Shown here: one piece after another, positions 34,738 through 42,562 of the stretch | How the letters are laid out: every line of letters starts with the position of its first letter | Position numbering within the stretch: position 1 is the stretch's first letter | Assembly: GCA_029266615.1 (NCBI GenBank) | Contig: JAQSWN010000045.1 | Span: 1 to 51,220 of the forward strand | DNA from: Polyangiaceae bacterium | GTDB taxonomy: Bacteria; Myxococcota_A; Polyangia; Polyangiales; Polyangiaceae | DNA: 51,220 nt | Direction: 5' to 3' | The notes under the pieces: generated by a model | Database searches by the model: none | Told to the model about the DNA's origin: nothing | The model's input: only the letters and a program-made list of their open reading frames with translations | Position numbers and translations under genes: made by a program

Positions 34738-35760
34738 TCAGTAAGGTACCGAGCTCGGCGCTTTGCGACGCTTGACCGCGTTGATGGTCGCGGTGACTTG
34801 CTTCATCTGCGAACGCAGACACCCGTAGCAATCCTCGGTTTTGTCCGCCCCGCAGCCGCGCCGCGAGTTGAGCTTGCCGAGCGACGAGAGCGAACGACGG
34901 TCGCCTTCGCTCTGCGCCTTGGGAAGCGCCGCTCGAATGGCCTCGCAACTCGAGGCCGCGCGCAGCTCCAACGCGACGACCAGCGCGGGCGAGGCGTTGG
35001 CCCGCACGTCGCGGCTCGATAGCAGTGACGCGGCGAGCTCCGAAGTCGCCACCGGGACGGCGCGGCTCGTCGTCACGTCGTAGAGCAAATCCTTCGCAAC
35101 CGCTGAGGGCGTGCGCGCCAGGGCTGTCAACGCCAGCTCGGCGGTGTCCGGATCGGCAACGAGTCGCAGCAGCTCGCGCTGCACCGCGGCGTCCTTGGCA
35201 AGGTCCGGCTGCTGGAGCAGCTTGGTGGCGAGGCCTTGCGCGTCGTTGCGCTTCTGCTCCGCGCGGTGCTGCTTGACGAGCAGCACTTCCTCCACGCTCA
35301 GCGTGTCCGGCGACTTGCTCTCGAGGGCCGCGACCGCCGCGCCATCGGGGGCAGGCGGAGCCGGGCTCGGTTCTTCGCTGGCGGCCGTTGGTGAGGCCGA
35401 AGGAGGCGATACGGTGCGGGCGCGTGCGAGCGGTTCCGGGCGCGCTTTCTCCACTTCCGGTGCGAGCGCTACCGCGATCACAATGAGGAGCGTCGCGAGC
35501 ACCACCGGCGTCACCACCATCCACAGCACGGGCTGCTTGCGCAGCAGCTCCAACCATGGCGCCGGAACAGCGTCCACGACGCGCGCCTGCACGGCCGCGA
35601 GGCGGTCGGCGAGGGACGCTCCCGCTCGTGGTGTCACGAATGGAGGCGGTGGCAGCGAAGGAGCCACGAATACCGGGCTCGGGGCGGTCGCGCTCGGCGC
35701 AGGTTCCGCGCTGAAGGTCGCGGCGACGCTTGCCGCCGGATCGAAAGCGGGTGCCGGCAC
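34738..35760 (-). CDS. Membrane protein with HEAT-like C-terminal domain (3' part of a frameshifted gene)
   Basis: 340 codons from GTG 35760. Pro/Ala-rich start, one membrane helix (about 80-105: VLWMVVTPVVLATLLIVIAV), then an Ala-rich helical region (LLQQPDLAKDAAVQRELLRL, ALARTPSAVAKDLLYDVTT) and a four-Cys C-terminus (SCEAI, RGCGA, DCYGC). The open frame continues upstream without a stop into the repeat at 35854-35951 and joins the other frame there once 10 missing bases are restored. Thus this is probably the C-terminal two-thirds of a single 548-residue protein begun at 36374. Cellular role unknown. See the note on the repeat. Confidence 0.7.
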   Translation of the reverse strand: MPAPAFDPAASVAATFSAEPAPSATAPSPVFVAPSLPPPPFVTPRAGASLADRLAAVQARVVDAVPAPWLELLRKQPVLWMVVTPVVLATLLIVIAVALAPEVEKARPEPLARARTVSPPSASPTAASEEPSPAPPAPDGAAVAALESKSPDTLSVEEVLLVKQHRAEQKRNDAQGLATKLLQQPDLAKDAAVQRELLRLVADPDTAELALTALARTPSAVAKDLLYDVTTSRAVPVATSELAASLLSSRDVRANASPALVVALELRAASSCEAIRAALPKAQSEGDRRSLSSLGKLNSRRGCGADKTEDCYGCLRSQMKQVTATINAVKRRKAPSSVPY

Positions 35761-35771
35761 GGAGGGTAGCG

Positions 35772-36374
35772 CTACCGGCGCCTCTTCCGCGGCGGCCGCG
35801 ATCGCCGCGAGGGGTGGCTCCGTCGGAGCCGCAACCAGCTCTGGCCGCGGCTCGACGGCGGGCGGTGCGACGGTGGCTCGACAGCGAGCGGTGCGACGAA
35901 TGCGGGCGGTGGCTCGACAGCGGGCGGTGCGACGAATGCGGGCGGTGGCTCGGCAGGAGGTGGCTCCACGACCGCAGGCAGCGACGGCGGGGCGACCACC
36001 GGTTGCGGCGCGGCAACCTCTGGTGGCGGGGCGACCACCCTGGGCTCTGCGTGAACGGTGCGAAGGGGAGGCTCAGCCGGCAGGGGTGGAGGAGCGGCGG
36101 ACGGCCCCGCCGTCAGCCGCTGCATGGCTACCGGCGGCGCCGCTTCATCAGGCGGAGGCGGAGTCGAGAAAACTCCTGCCAACCGCTGAGCGCGCGGCGG
36201 GCGTGGAGGAGGCGGAGGAGGTCCCGAAGGCTTCACCGAGCGGCGCGGTGGAGGCGGCGGCAAGGATGCCGTCCGGCGCTCCGAGGGAGGGGGCGGTCGG
36301 GTTGGGCTCGGCGGCGCCGTCTCGGCGCTCTGGGGCGCGCTCTCAGGGGCCTTCTTCTCGTCGTTCGCGGACAT
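35772..36374 (-). CDS. Pro-rich N-terminal part of the frameshifted membrane protein
   Basis: 200 codons from ATG 36374 (MSANDEKKAPESAPQ). The protein is almost entirely Pro/Ala/Val/Glu low complexity with poly-Pro runs. In its last 36 codons it turns into an Arg-rich out-of-frame tail (SWLRLRRSHPSRRSRPPRKR), the sign of a frame break. Three copies of a 12-residue unit (EPPPAFVAPPAV type) precede the break, the third being 10 bases short. Restoring those bases continues as VAPPAVEPRPELVAAPTEPP and on into the frame of the gene ending at 34738. Combined length is then an exact 549 codons including stop. I take it as the N-terminal cytoplasmic part of that protein. Confidence 0.6.
   Translation of the reverse strand: MSANDEKKAPESAPQSAETAPPSPTRPPPPSERRTASLPPPPPRRSVKPSGPPPPPPRPPRAQRLAGVFSTPPPPDEAAPPVAMQRLTAGPSAAPPPLPAEPPLRTVHAEPRVVAPPPEVAAPQPVVAPPSLPAVVEPPPAEPPPAFVAPPAVEPPPAFVAPLAVEPPSHRPPSSRGQSWLRLRRSHPSRRSRPPRKRRR
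35854..35951 (-). repeat. 36-bp tandem repeat, third copy 10 bp short (frame-breaking)
   Basis: Copies at 35916-35951 and 35880-35915 (36 bp each, one mismatch) and a 26-bp copy at 35854-35879 lacking GCCCGCATTC between 35871 and 35872. The units encode 12 residues. The loss is not a multiple of three and shifts the frame. Such repeats slip during replication, or they collapse in assembly. Confidence 0.85.
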
Positions 36375-36494
36375 TCCGGAGCGAACCTTAACACCTACAT
36401 CGCGTTAGCACCCGGCTCGGCGTGTCAACGGTGGCTGCGCAGCACGCTTACTGATTCGCTGCAGCCGCATCTTTCCGGCGGCCACGCACGAACG

Positions 36495-36823
36495 TCATCC
36501 AAAGTCGCGCGAAGGGACGCTGGCGCGCCGCTCACCCGATTGGGGCGTCGACAGCGAGTAGTCGGTACCTGCGGCATGGCATCCGACGCAGTCAGGGCTG
36601 CCGAGGGCGTTGCCGTACACGGTCGACGTGCCTTCGCCATCGACGATCTCGTACCAAAAGAACCGCGAGCGGAGTCGGCCTGCTCCTGCACTTTCACCCA
36701 GTAGCCGTACAGCTTGGCGCCTGCCTCCGCGGCCGGAGGCGGCTTCCGTTGCTCTTCGCTTCCGGAGCATCCGAGCCAGGGCGCGAGCCCGACCAACGCG
36801 AGCACCATCACTTTCACGCCCAC
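36495..36823 (-). pseudogene. Cytochrome P460-like c-heme lipoprotein, frameshifted
   Basis: From ATG 36823 the frame gives a lipoprotein signal (C19 after LAPWLG) and AGAKLYGYWVKVQEQADS. It then leaves homology near 36661-36680. The neighbouring frame continues FFWYEIVDGEG, VYGNALGSPDCVGCHAAGTD and ends at 36495. CVGCH (codons 36576-36590) is a c-type heme site, and the FWYE...VGCHAAG order matches the C-terminal half of cytochrome P460-type proteins. One base is missing; adding it makes exactly 110 codons including stop. The protein as annotated would be short of the N-terminal half of typical P460 domains. True gene loss and sequencing error cannot be told apart here. Confidence 0.7.
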
Positions 36824-36901
36824 CGGAAGGCGTCGGGTCCTTTCCGGTTACGCGTGGTCGTTTCCGCCGAGCCGTAGGACCGCTCGGCTCGTACCGCATT
36901 C

Positions 36902-37999
36902 ATGAGGCTGCTCTCTGTCGCATCGCTGCTTCTCGCGGTTGGCTGCTCCGGCAACGCCCCGCGCCAAGAGGGAGCTGCCGGCGGCGCGGCCGGGCCAACG
37001 GCCGAAGGACCGAGCTTGGGCCAGTTCGCGCTCGTCGGAGGCACCGTGGTTGGTCTCGGCGCTGCCGACGTCACCGTTCGCGACGCAAGAATCGAGTCGG
37101 TTGGGCCCCCCGCCAGCGGGGTGGAGCGGGTGGATGTGTCCGGTCGCTACTTGGTGCCCGCCTTCATCGACTCGCACGTGCACCTCACCTATTACCCCGT
37201 TGCCGAGCAATTGCTGAAGCGCGGCGTCGTCGCTGCGCTGGATTTGGCGGCGCCGCTGGACGCGTTCTCCGTCGACGTGCAACCGCTCACGTTGCTCGCT
37301 TCCGGTCCGATGATCACGGCCGTGGGCGGGTACCCGACGCAGAGCTGGGGACGAGATGGCTACGGACTGCCCGTTGCGAACGTCGCGGAGGCACGAGCCG
37401 CCGTGGACGCTCTGATGAGAGACGGCGCCACGCTCATCAAGACTCCCTTCACGTCCGAGCCTACGCTGGACGACGAGACCGCGGCCGCCCTCGTTGCTCA
37501 CGCGCACCAGCGTGGGCTCAAGGTGGCCGGGCACGCGCTCGCCGCCGCCGACGCCCAGCGTGCCGCGGCGGCAGGCGTGGACATCCTCGCGCACACGCCG
37601 GTCGAGCCGCTGTCACCGGCAACGCTGGCTGCGTTTTCGAACAAGGCCGTGATCAGCACTCTGGCGGCGTTCGGCGGCAGCCCCGCGACGATCGCGAACC
37701 TTCGCGCCTTGCGCGAAGCGGGCGCCGTCGTCCTCTATGGTACTGATCTCGGCAACAGTCGGGACGCTGGCATTCAGCTTTCGGAGCTCACCTTGCTGAG
37801 TGAAGCTGGTTTGGACGGAGCCGCTATTCTCGCGGCCGGCACGTCGGCACCTGCGGCTTACTTGGGTCTCGGAGATCTTGGCGCCATCGCCGCGGGCAAG
37901 CGGGCGGCGTTGCTGGTGCTTTCGCGCGACCCTTTGCAGGATCCAACCGTCCTCGCCGATCCGCTGCAAGTCTACATAGACGGCAAGCCCCAGCGCTGA
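36902..37999 (+). CDS. Amidohydrolase-family lipoprotein
   Basis: 365 residues; lipobox A-V-G-C15 after MRLLSVASLLL. The composite fold of metal-dependent amidohydrolases is visible: the N-terminal beta strip (LVGGTVVGLGAADVTVRDAR, IESVGPP), the H-x-H site DSHVHLTYYP, a Lys that could be carboxylated or a ligand (TLIKTPF), later His in VAGHALAAAD and ILAHTP, and the catalytic Asp in LYGTDLGNSRDAG. The C-terminal ALLVLSRDPLQDPTVLADP closes the domain. It resembles imidazolonepropionase-like and prolidase-like hydrolases, acting on an unknown amide or cyclic substrate in the periplasm. Its start is 78 bp from the P460-like pseudogene, divergent. Confidence 0.88.
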   Translation: MRLLSVASLLLAVGCSGNAPRQEGAAGGAAGPTAEGPSLGQFALVGGTVVGLGAADVTVRDARIESVGPPASGVERVDVSGRYLVPAFIDSHVHLTYYPVAEQLLKRGVVAALDLAAPLDAFSVDVQPLTLLASGPMITAVGGYPTQSWGRDGYGLPVANVAEARAAVDALMRDGATLIKTPFTSEPTLDDETAAALVAHAHQRGLKVAGHALAAADAQRAAAAGVDILAHTPVEPLSPATLAAFSNKAVISTLAAFGGSPATIANLRALREAGAVVLYGTDLGNSRDAGIQLSELTLLSEAGLDGAAILAAGTSAPAAYLGLGDLGAIAAGKRAALLVLSRDPLQDPTVLADPLQVYIDGKPQR

Positions 38000-38084
38000 A
38001 CGGCCGCTCTTTGCCCCTTCGTAAGTCCGCGGAGGCGAATTATGAATCTAGCGTTGCAGGAGGAGCGGTGACACAATCGCCGCT

Positions 38085-38567
38085 GTGGCGCGGCCCGAGA
38101 TTCTCGTCGCGGACGATGCGCATGTCGTGGCGACGTGGGGTCGGACCTTCATACAAATCTGGCGCGGCTCGCCCAGCGCGAGCCGGTCGGGTCGCGTCAA
38201 CGAGCTCGCAAGCGCGTTCGTGAGCGCGTCGCCGGTTCCCGCGACCTCGCTTTGGATCGTGGAAGCGAAGTCACCCTCGCCGGACGACGCGACTCGCAAG
38301 AATCTCGCCGCGTTTAGCCGTGACCTCGTCGGCCAAATGAAGTTGTCGGTCATCGTGGCGGAGGGGGGAGGCTTTCGCGGCGCGCTAGTCCGCGCCGTCG
38401 GCGCCGCCCTGACCACGATTTTGCCGCACCGTTCTCGCTTCAAGTTCGTGGACGACGTGACCACGGCCGCGGAGCTGCTCGGCCCGCACTTGGTCGCCGG
38501 CAGCGGGGGACCGGAGGAGTTGATCCGCGTGGCGGCCGACGTCCGATCGAAGATTGTAAGCTGCTGA
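38085..38567 (+). CDS. STAS/SpoIIAA-like protein, copy 2
   Basis: 160 residues from GTG 38085; no good Shine-Dalgarno at standard distance. The order of strand FIQIWRGS, helix, strand SLWIVEAKSPSP, helix NLAAFSRDLVGQ, strand KLSVIVAEGGGFRGALVRAV and a final FKFVDDVTTAAELL parallels the gene at 28839. The pair probably shares a STAS-like fold, though identity between them is low to my eye. The same fold in other bacteria serves as an anti-anti-sigma or regulator, but no partner kinase is nearby. Assigned mainly by pattern. Confidence 0.65.
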   Translation: MARPEILVADDAHVVATWGRTFIQIWRGSPSASRSGRVNELASAFVSASPVPATSLWIVEAKSPSPDDATRKNLAAFSRDLVGQMKLSVIVAEGGGFRGALVRAVGAALTTILPHRSRFKFVDDVTTAAELLGPHLVAGSGGPEELIRVAADVRSKIVSC

Positions 38568-38727
38568 ACGGCTAGCATCATTTCGCCTTAGCGGGTTGTC
38601 CTTGATAGTGGACGAGCGGTGCGTGCCTGACTTTTAGCGCTGATCCGCAAGCGGTGTTAGCGCTCGACGGTGGACCCGTTGTCTTTTGTGGTGGACATAA
38701 TGGACGGAGATCTGACAGGGTCCGGCC

Positions 38728-40452
38728 ATGTCTCGACCCGCCTCCCCGCGATATCTCCTGAATTTTAGCTTACTCACGCTGTCTGCGGCCCTGTTCGTGG
38801 GCGCTTGCACGGACGATACGGAGGATACCGGTGACGGTCCTGACGCCGCCGCGGGAGCGAGCGGTGCGCCGGACTCGGGTGGCTCGGCGGGCACGAGCGG
38901 TTCGGCGGGCACGAGCGGTTCGGCGGGCACGAGCGGTTCGGCGGGCACGAGCGGTTCGGCGGGCACGAGCGGTTCCGGCGGCAGCTTAGCGGGTGAGGGC
39001 GGCAGCGGCGCGAGCGGCGGCGGTGCACCGAACTTCGGTGGCGAAGCTGGCAGCGGCGGCACGCCGGACCAGGCCGGCAGCGGCGGTGATGGCGGCCAGG
39101 GCGGCAGCGGCGGTGATGGCGGCCAGGGCGGCGCGGGCGACGAGCTGCTCCCTCGCTCCACCCCTCAACAGCTCGCCAATGAATCGGCGGCCGACTACGC
39201 CAATAACAAGCACGGTCTCATCACGGGCTCGACATTGAAGCCGTGGGTTGCGGGGTGGACCGCAAATCGCCCGCCAGGAGTGACGGGCAAGCTCGTCATC
39301 CTCCAGATCGGCTCGAGCGCGGCGACGTCGGTCGCCCATGTTCAGGAGAGTGGGAGCGACGTCGTCTCCTACTTGGTTGCGACGGGGGAGCTCACCCAGG
39401 TGCGCGACAACGGTCTGTCCTCGATCGAGGCCGAGATCCCGAACGGCGCGGCCGCGGACGCATTCCTCAAAAAATACGGCATCGACGCCACCAAAGACTT
39501 CGTCGTCTTCACCTTCGAGCAGCTGGCGTCCACTTCCAGCAGCATCGTGCAGCAGGTGGGACGAGCCTGGCTGCTGTTGAGCTACTGGGGCTACCCTAAG
39601 GAGCGCCTGGCGATCTTGAACGGCAGCATCAACTGGAACGCGACCAATCAGGCCCTGCCGCTCGCCACGACTGCCGCCGTCACGTCGCCCAACAACGGGA
39701 CTTCGTCCGTGCGCGACCTGCGCGTGGACAACACCGCGTACGTCGTGACGCTGAGCGAGCTGCTCGCGATCCTGAAAGATCAGTCGGAAGAGTACCCGCG
39801 CGACGAAGTCACGGTCGTGGACGCGCGGGGCGGCGCGGAAGCGCTCGGCCTGCTCAAGTCCACCAACACTGGCAAGGAAGACTGCGACAGTTTCGATACG
39901 GCCCAGTACAAGCGTTGCTCGCCCCCGTTCGAGGGGCGCATCAAAGGAGCACACAGCGCGCCTTGGCCGCAATTCCTCACCAACGCGGACAGCGGCTTCC
40001 GGTTCCCGGACAAGGCGACCGTCAAGGCAACCTTCGACACGCTCTCAGACTACCAGCCCGGCGACGTAACGATTCAGTATTGCCGCACCAACATGCGGTG
40101 GATGGTGACGGGCATCGTGAGCGGCGTGATCCTCGGCTACCCCACGCGCTTTTACGACACCTCGTTCATCGAATGGTCGCACCTCGCTTATGGTCCAACG
40201 GAAAACACCCAGGTCCTCCCTGCAACGTCACCCTTCCGCACGGATCTGCCGACGTTGACCGAGCACGCCACCGTCTCTGGCGGCTACGTACCGGGTGGCC
40301 CTTTCGACCCGGCGGTGCACACCGTCACGGGTTGGGTGGACGGCCCGAACTACAACGCGGACGACGACATCAGCGACACGAAAGTAGCGGTGGACCCGTC
40401 GGCAACCTCGACGAACCTCTCCGTCGAGCAGGACCGCGCCTACAAGCTGTGA
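38728..40452 (+). CDS. Exported rhodanese-like lipoprotein
   Basis: 574 residues; signal ends V-G-A-C27. A long low-complexity linker to about residue 135 is made of tandem repeats (SAGTSG five times, GSGGDGGQG twice). From LPRSTPQQLANESAADYANN the protein contains two rhodanese-type units. The first has no obvious cysteine. The second has VTVVDARGGAEALGLL, PPFEGRIKGAHSAPW and the loop QYCRTNMRW, where C452 takes the place of the sulphur-carrying Cys (usual motif C-R-x-G-x-R). It is probably a thiosulphate:acceptor sulphurtransferase, or a relative using the Cys otherwise, tethered outside the cell. 'EWSHLAYGP' near the end follows the rhodanese order. Confidence 0.83.
   Translation: MSRPASPRYLLNFSLLTLSAALFVGACTDDTEDTGDGPDAAAGASGAPDSGGSAGTSGSAGTSGSAGTSGSAGTSGSAGTSGSGGSLAGEGGSGASGGGAPNFGGEAGSGGTPDQAGSGGDGGQGGSGGDGGQGGAGDELLPRSTPQQLANESAADYANNKHGLITGSTLKPWVAGWTANRPPGVTGKLVILQIGSSAATSVAHVQESGSDVVSYLVATGELTQVRDNGLSSIEAEIPNGAAADAFLKKYGIDATKDFVVFTFEQLASTSSSIVQQVGRAWLLLSYWGYPKERLAILNGSINWNATNQALPLATTAAVTSPNNGTSSVRDLRVDNTAYVVTLSELLAILKDQSEEYPRDEVTVVDARGGAEALGLLKSTNTGKEDCDSFDTAQYKRCSPPFEGRIKGAHSAPWPQFLTNADSGFRFPDKATVKATFDTLSDYQPGDVTIQYCRTNMRWMVTGIVSGVILGYPTRFYDTSFIEWSHLAYGPTENTQVLPATSPFRTDLPTLTEHATVSGGYVPGGPFDPAVHTVTGWVDGPNYNADDDISDTKVAVDPSATSTNLSVEQDRAYKL
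38884..38973 (+). repeat. Five perfect 18-bp tandem repeats in a lipoprotein linker
   Basis: TCGGCGGGCACGAGCGGT repeats five times without a change (38884-38901 to 38956-38973), encoding S-A-G-T-S-G. The complete identity of the copies points to recent expansion by slippage. Because the unit is a multiple of three, changes in copy number alter linker length but not the reading frame. Confidence 0.95.
39076..39129 (+). repeat. Two 27-bp tandem repeats in the same linker
   Basis: Two identical 27-bp copies (39076-39102 and 39103-39129) encode G-S-G-G-D-G-G-Q-G twice, directly before the rhodanese-like core. In frame; linker length only. Confidence 0.9.
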
Positions 40453-40480
40453 GCTGGACCGGCGGACGCGGGGCAGAGGT

Positions 40481-41743
40481 TCATGCGCCTCTGTCCCGGT
40501 ACCGCTCGGCTCGCTCCAAGAACATCGCGCGCTCTCGTGCGTTTTTGGTGAGCAAGGCCGCCCGTTCCGCTTCACGGCGCGCTTCCTCGAACCGCCCCAA
40601 CTTGGCGAGGAAATCCGCGCGCACGCTCGGCAAGAATGGATAGCTGACCATGGCGGGGTCGCGGCTCAGCGGTTCGACGATGGCCAAGCCCGCTTCGGGA
40701 CCGAACGCCATGCTCGCCGCGACCGCGCGGTTGAGCTCGACGATGGGAGAAGGCGCAACGTGAGAAAGGGCGCCGTAGAGAACCGCGATGCGGGGCCAGT
40801 CGGTCTCGTCGACGCTGCTGGCGCGCGCGTGGCACGCGGCGATCGCGGCCTGGAGCAAGTACGGGCCTGGACGCGTCGCGAGCGACTCGGCGCGGCCGAG
40901 GGCTTCGAGCCCACGTCGGAGCAGCAGCATGTCCCAAAGTGAACGGTCCTGGTCGGCAAGCAAGATAGGCTCGCCACTCGGCCCGGTACGCGCGCGGGCG
41001 CGCGACGCTTGCAGCTCCATGAGCGCCACCAGCGCGTGAACCTCGGATTGTCCGCCCTGGAGCTCCGAAAGCACGCGACCGAGGCGCAGCGCGTCCTCGC
41101 AAAGGGCGGGGCGCATCCAATCGTCGCCGGCCGTCGCGGAGTAGCCTTCGTTGTAGATGAGGTAGATCACCTCCAGCACCGTCTCGAGGCGCGCCTCCAG
41201 ATCCGTCGGCAGCGGTAGCTCGAACGGCACATGGCGCTCGGCGAGGGTTCGCTTTGCCCGCGTGATGCGTTGAGAAACGGTCGGTTCGGGCGTCAAGAAC
41301 GCACGGGCGATCTCATCCGTCGTCAATCCACCCAGTAGTCGGAGTGTGAGCGCGACTCGGGCCTCGCTGGACAGCACCGGGTGGCACGCAACGAACATCA
41401 GCCGCAGCAAGTCGTCGCCCACCACGTCGTCGGGGGCTTCGTCGAAGCGGGCCTCTACTGCCGGCTCGCTTTCGCGCGAGAGCGCGTCGTTGCCGCGCTC
41501 CACACGGCGGGTCCGGCGGAGTACGTCCAGAGCGCGGTGCCGCCCGGCCGTCATCAACCACCCACCCGGGTTATCTGGAACGCCGCGCTCGTCCCAGCTT
41601 TGCAATGCCTCCACGAACGTGTCTTGCGCGACCTCTTCGGCGAGGGCCACGCTGCGCAGCAAACGTGCCAGCAGGGCGATGAGCTTGGGGGATTCGATGC
41701 GCCAGATGGCCGCAGCTACGCGGCGCGTGTCGGGAGCCGACAT
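40481..41743 (-). CDS. ECF42-type RNA polymerase sigma factor (DUF6596)
   Basis: 420 residues from ATG 41743 (MSAPDTRRVAAAIWRIES), chosen because family members begin with this segment; an in-frame ATG lies six codons upstream at 41761. Sigma-2 region about 12-80 (LAEEVAQDTFVEALQSW, DNPGGWLMTAGRHRALDVLR) and sigma-4 region about 126-175 (LTLRLLGGLTTDEIARAFLT). Then comes the DUF6596 domain (about 183-285; VIYLIYNEGYSA) and a TPR-like C-terminus. This architecture defines ECF42 sigma factors, whose regulation depends on the C-terminal domain and not on an anti-sigma factor. They usually sit next to DGPF-domain genes, exactly as here: the partner ends 33 bp upstream and is co-oriented. Confidence 0.93.
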   Translation of the reverse strand: MSAPDTRRVAAAIWRIESPKLIALLARLLRSVALAEEVAQDTFVEALQSWDERGVPDNPGGWLMTAGRHRALDVLRRTRRVERGNDALSRESEPAVEARFDEAPDDVVGDDLLRLMFVACHPVLSSEARVALTLRLLGGLTTDEIARAFLTPEPTVSQRITRAKRTLAERHVPFELPLPTDLEARLETVLEVIYLIYNEGYSATAGDDWMRPALCEDALRLGRVLSELQGGQSEVHALVALMELQASRARARTGPSGEPILLADQDRSLWDMLLLRRGLEALGRAESLATRPGPYLLQAAIAACHARASSVDETDWPRIAVLYGALSHVAPSPIVELNRAVAASMAFGPEAGLAIVEPLSRDPAMVSYPFLPSVRADFLAKLGRFEEARREAERAALLTKNARERAMFLERAERYRDRGA

Positions 41744-41776
41744 GACTCCCGACGAGAGCATTGCTCGGCCGCCGCG

Positions 41777-42139
41777 TCAGCGAGGAAGTTCCTGGATCTC
41801 GCGCACCTCCACGTAGCTCCAACCGCCGAGGGTAGCCGCCGGGCAGCGTGAGGCCCACTCCAAGGCTTCGTCCCGCGACTTCACGTCCAAAATGAGGTAG
41901 CCGCCGATGATCTCCTTGGACTCCGTAAACGGTCCGTCCAAAATCTTGCGTTTGCCGCCCTCCGCGCTGATTCGCACCGCGGTCGCGCTGGGAAGCAGGG
42001 GGTCTCCGCCCAAGAGCACGCCCGCCTTCTTCAGCTCCTGCTCGTACTTTTGGTACGCCGTGAAGAGGCCGTGGTGTTGCTCCTCGCTCAGTTTTTCCCC
42101 ACCTTTTTCGTCGTGCCCGATCAAAATCAAGAAGCGCAT
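41777..42139 (-). CDS. DGPF/YCII-related domain protein, partner of the ECF42 sigma factor
   Basis: 120 residues from ATG 42139 (MRFLILIGHDEKG), favoured because GGAG lies 9 nt upstream; another ATG is five codons earlier at 42154. It carries the K-I-L-D-G-P-F-T-E-S-K-E motif and VKSRDEALEWASRCPA that define the YCII-related DGPF family. DGPF proteins are the typical targets or companions of ECF42 sigma factors; whether the protein is enzymatic is not established in the family. On the minus strand upstream, TGTCGT at 42204-42209 followed 14 nt later by CGA (42187-42189) resembles the ECF42 promoter elements as I recall them. I would not weigh this heavily. Confidence 0.9.
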   Translation of the reverse strand: MRFLILIGHDEKGGEKLSEEQHHGLFTAYQKYEQELKKAGVLLGGDPLLPSATAVRISAEGGKRKILDGPFTESKEIIGGYLILDVKSRDEALEWASRCPAATLGGWSYVEVREIQELPR

Positions 42140-42220
42140 TTTCGTCGACTCCATTTCCGGGACCGCGTGGCCCCTTCTGTACGGCGTCGGCGCGGCGCCG
42201 GAAACGACAACGCGCGCTTC

Positions 42221-42237
42221 TTTTTTTGGGGGGGGGG
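42221..42237. repeat. T7-G10 homopolymer tract
   Basis: Seven T (42221-42227) followed at once by ten G (42228-42237), in the gap between the DGPF gene and the small membrane gene. Long G tracts are classic sites of slippage and of sequencing error. On the minus strand it reads C10-A7 and lies upstream of the DGPF gene. Confidence 0.9.
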
Positions 42238-42259
42238 ACCGAGCGGCCCTTTAGCCGAA

Positions 42260-42290
42260 CCGCTGACGTCCTGCGGACGTCGCTCAGCGG
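42260..42290 (-). terminator. Stem-loop at the end of the 42-residue membrane protein gene
   Basis: CCGCT-GACGTCC (42260-42271), 3-nt loop, GGACGTC (42275-42281), 4-nt bulge, AGCGG (42286-42290). The stem overlaps the stop codon of the minus-strand gene at 42284. No T-tract follows. Weak candidate. Confidence 0.3.
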
Positions 42291-42412
42291 AAGATCTGGA
42301 AGTGCCCGAGCAGGTACCAAAGCACTCCGAAGATGATGATGGTGCTGAAGCAGCCGCCGCCGAGCTTCTTCGCACCCCAGCCCGCCGCCACGCCTCGCAA
42401 AAGCTTACTCAT
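42284..42412 (-). CDS. Small 42-residue membrane protein
   Basis: Read from ATG 42412 (AGGG box upstream): MSKLLRGVAAGWGAKKLGGG then C-F-S-T and a hydrophobic helix (IIIFGVLWYLLGHF). Longer in-frame starts to 42466 would add unlike residues. A basic, Gly-rich N-terminal half plus one C-terminal helix fits small membrane proteins that I have seen annotated as hypothetical in diverse bacteria with a GAKKLGGGC-type core. Function unknown. Its 3' end overlaps a hairpin. The gene stands between the sigma/DGPF pair and a plus-strand hypothetical. Confidence 0.6.
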   Translation of the reverse strand: MSKLLRGVAAGWGAKKLGGGCFSTIIIFGVLWYLLGHFQIFR

Positions 42413-42562
42413 GCCGCGCCCTAAGCAGCGCCCGTGCCAGTCGCAGGCTGCGGCTTTCCGAGCCACTGTCGGTGCACGAACGCCACCGAGTGACGGGACG
42501 CCACGTGCCGACGTTCGCCTCGGCGGAGACAGACACGAAGCGGCAGGCTAGGCTGCGGTCAC

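Noticed and set aside
38568..38727. Sigma-70-type promoter before the rhodanese-like gene
   Set aside because: CATAAT near 38696 has no partner -35 box at suitable spacing.
38884..39129. CRISPR-like repeat array
   Set aside because: The 18- and 27-bp units are directly adjacent, without spacers, in frame within a coding gene.
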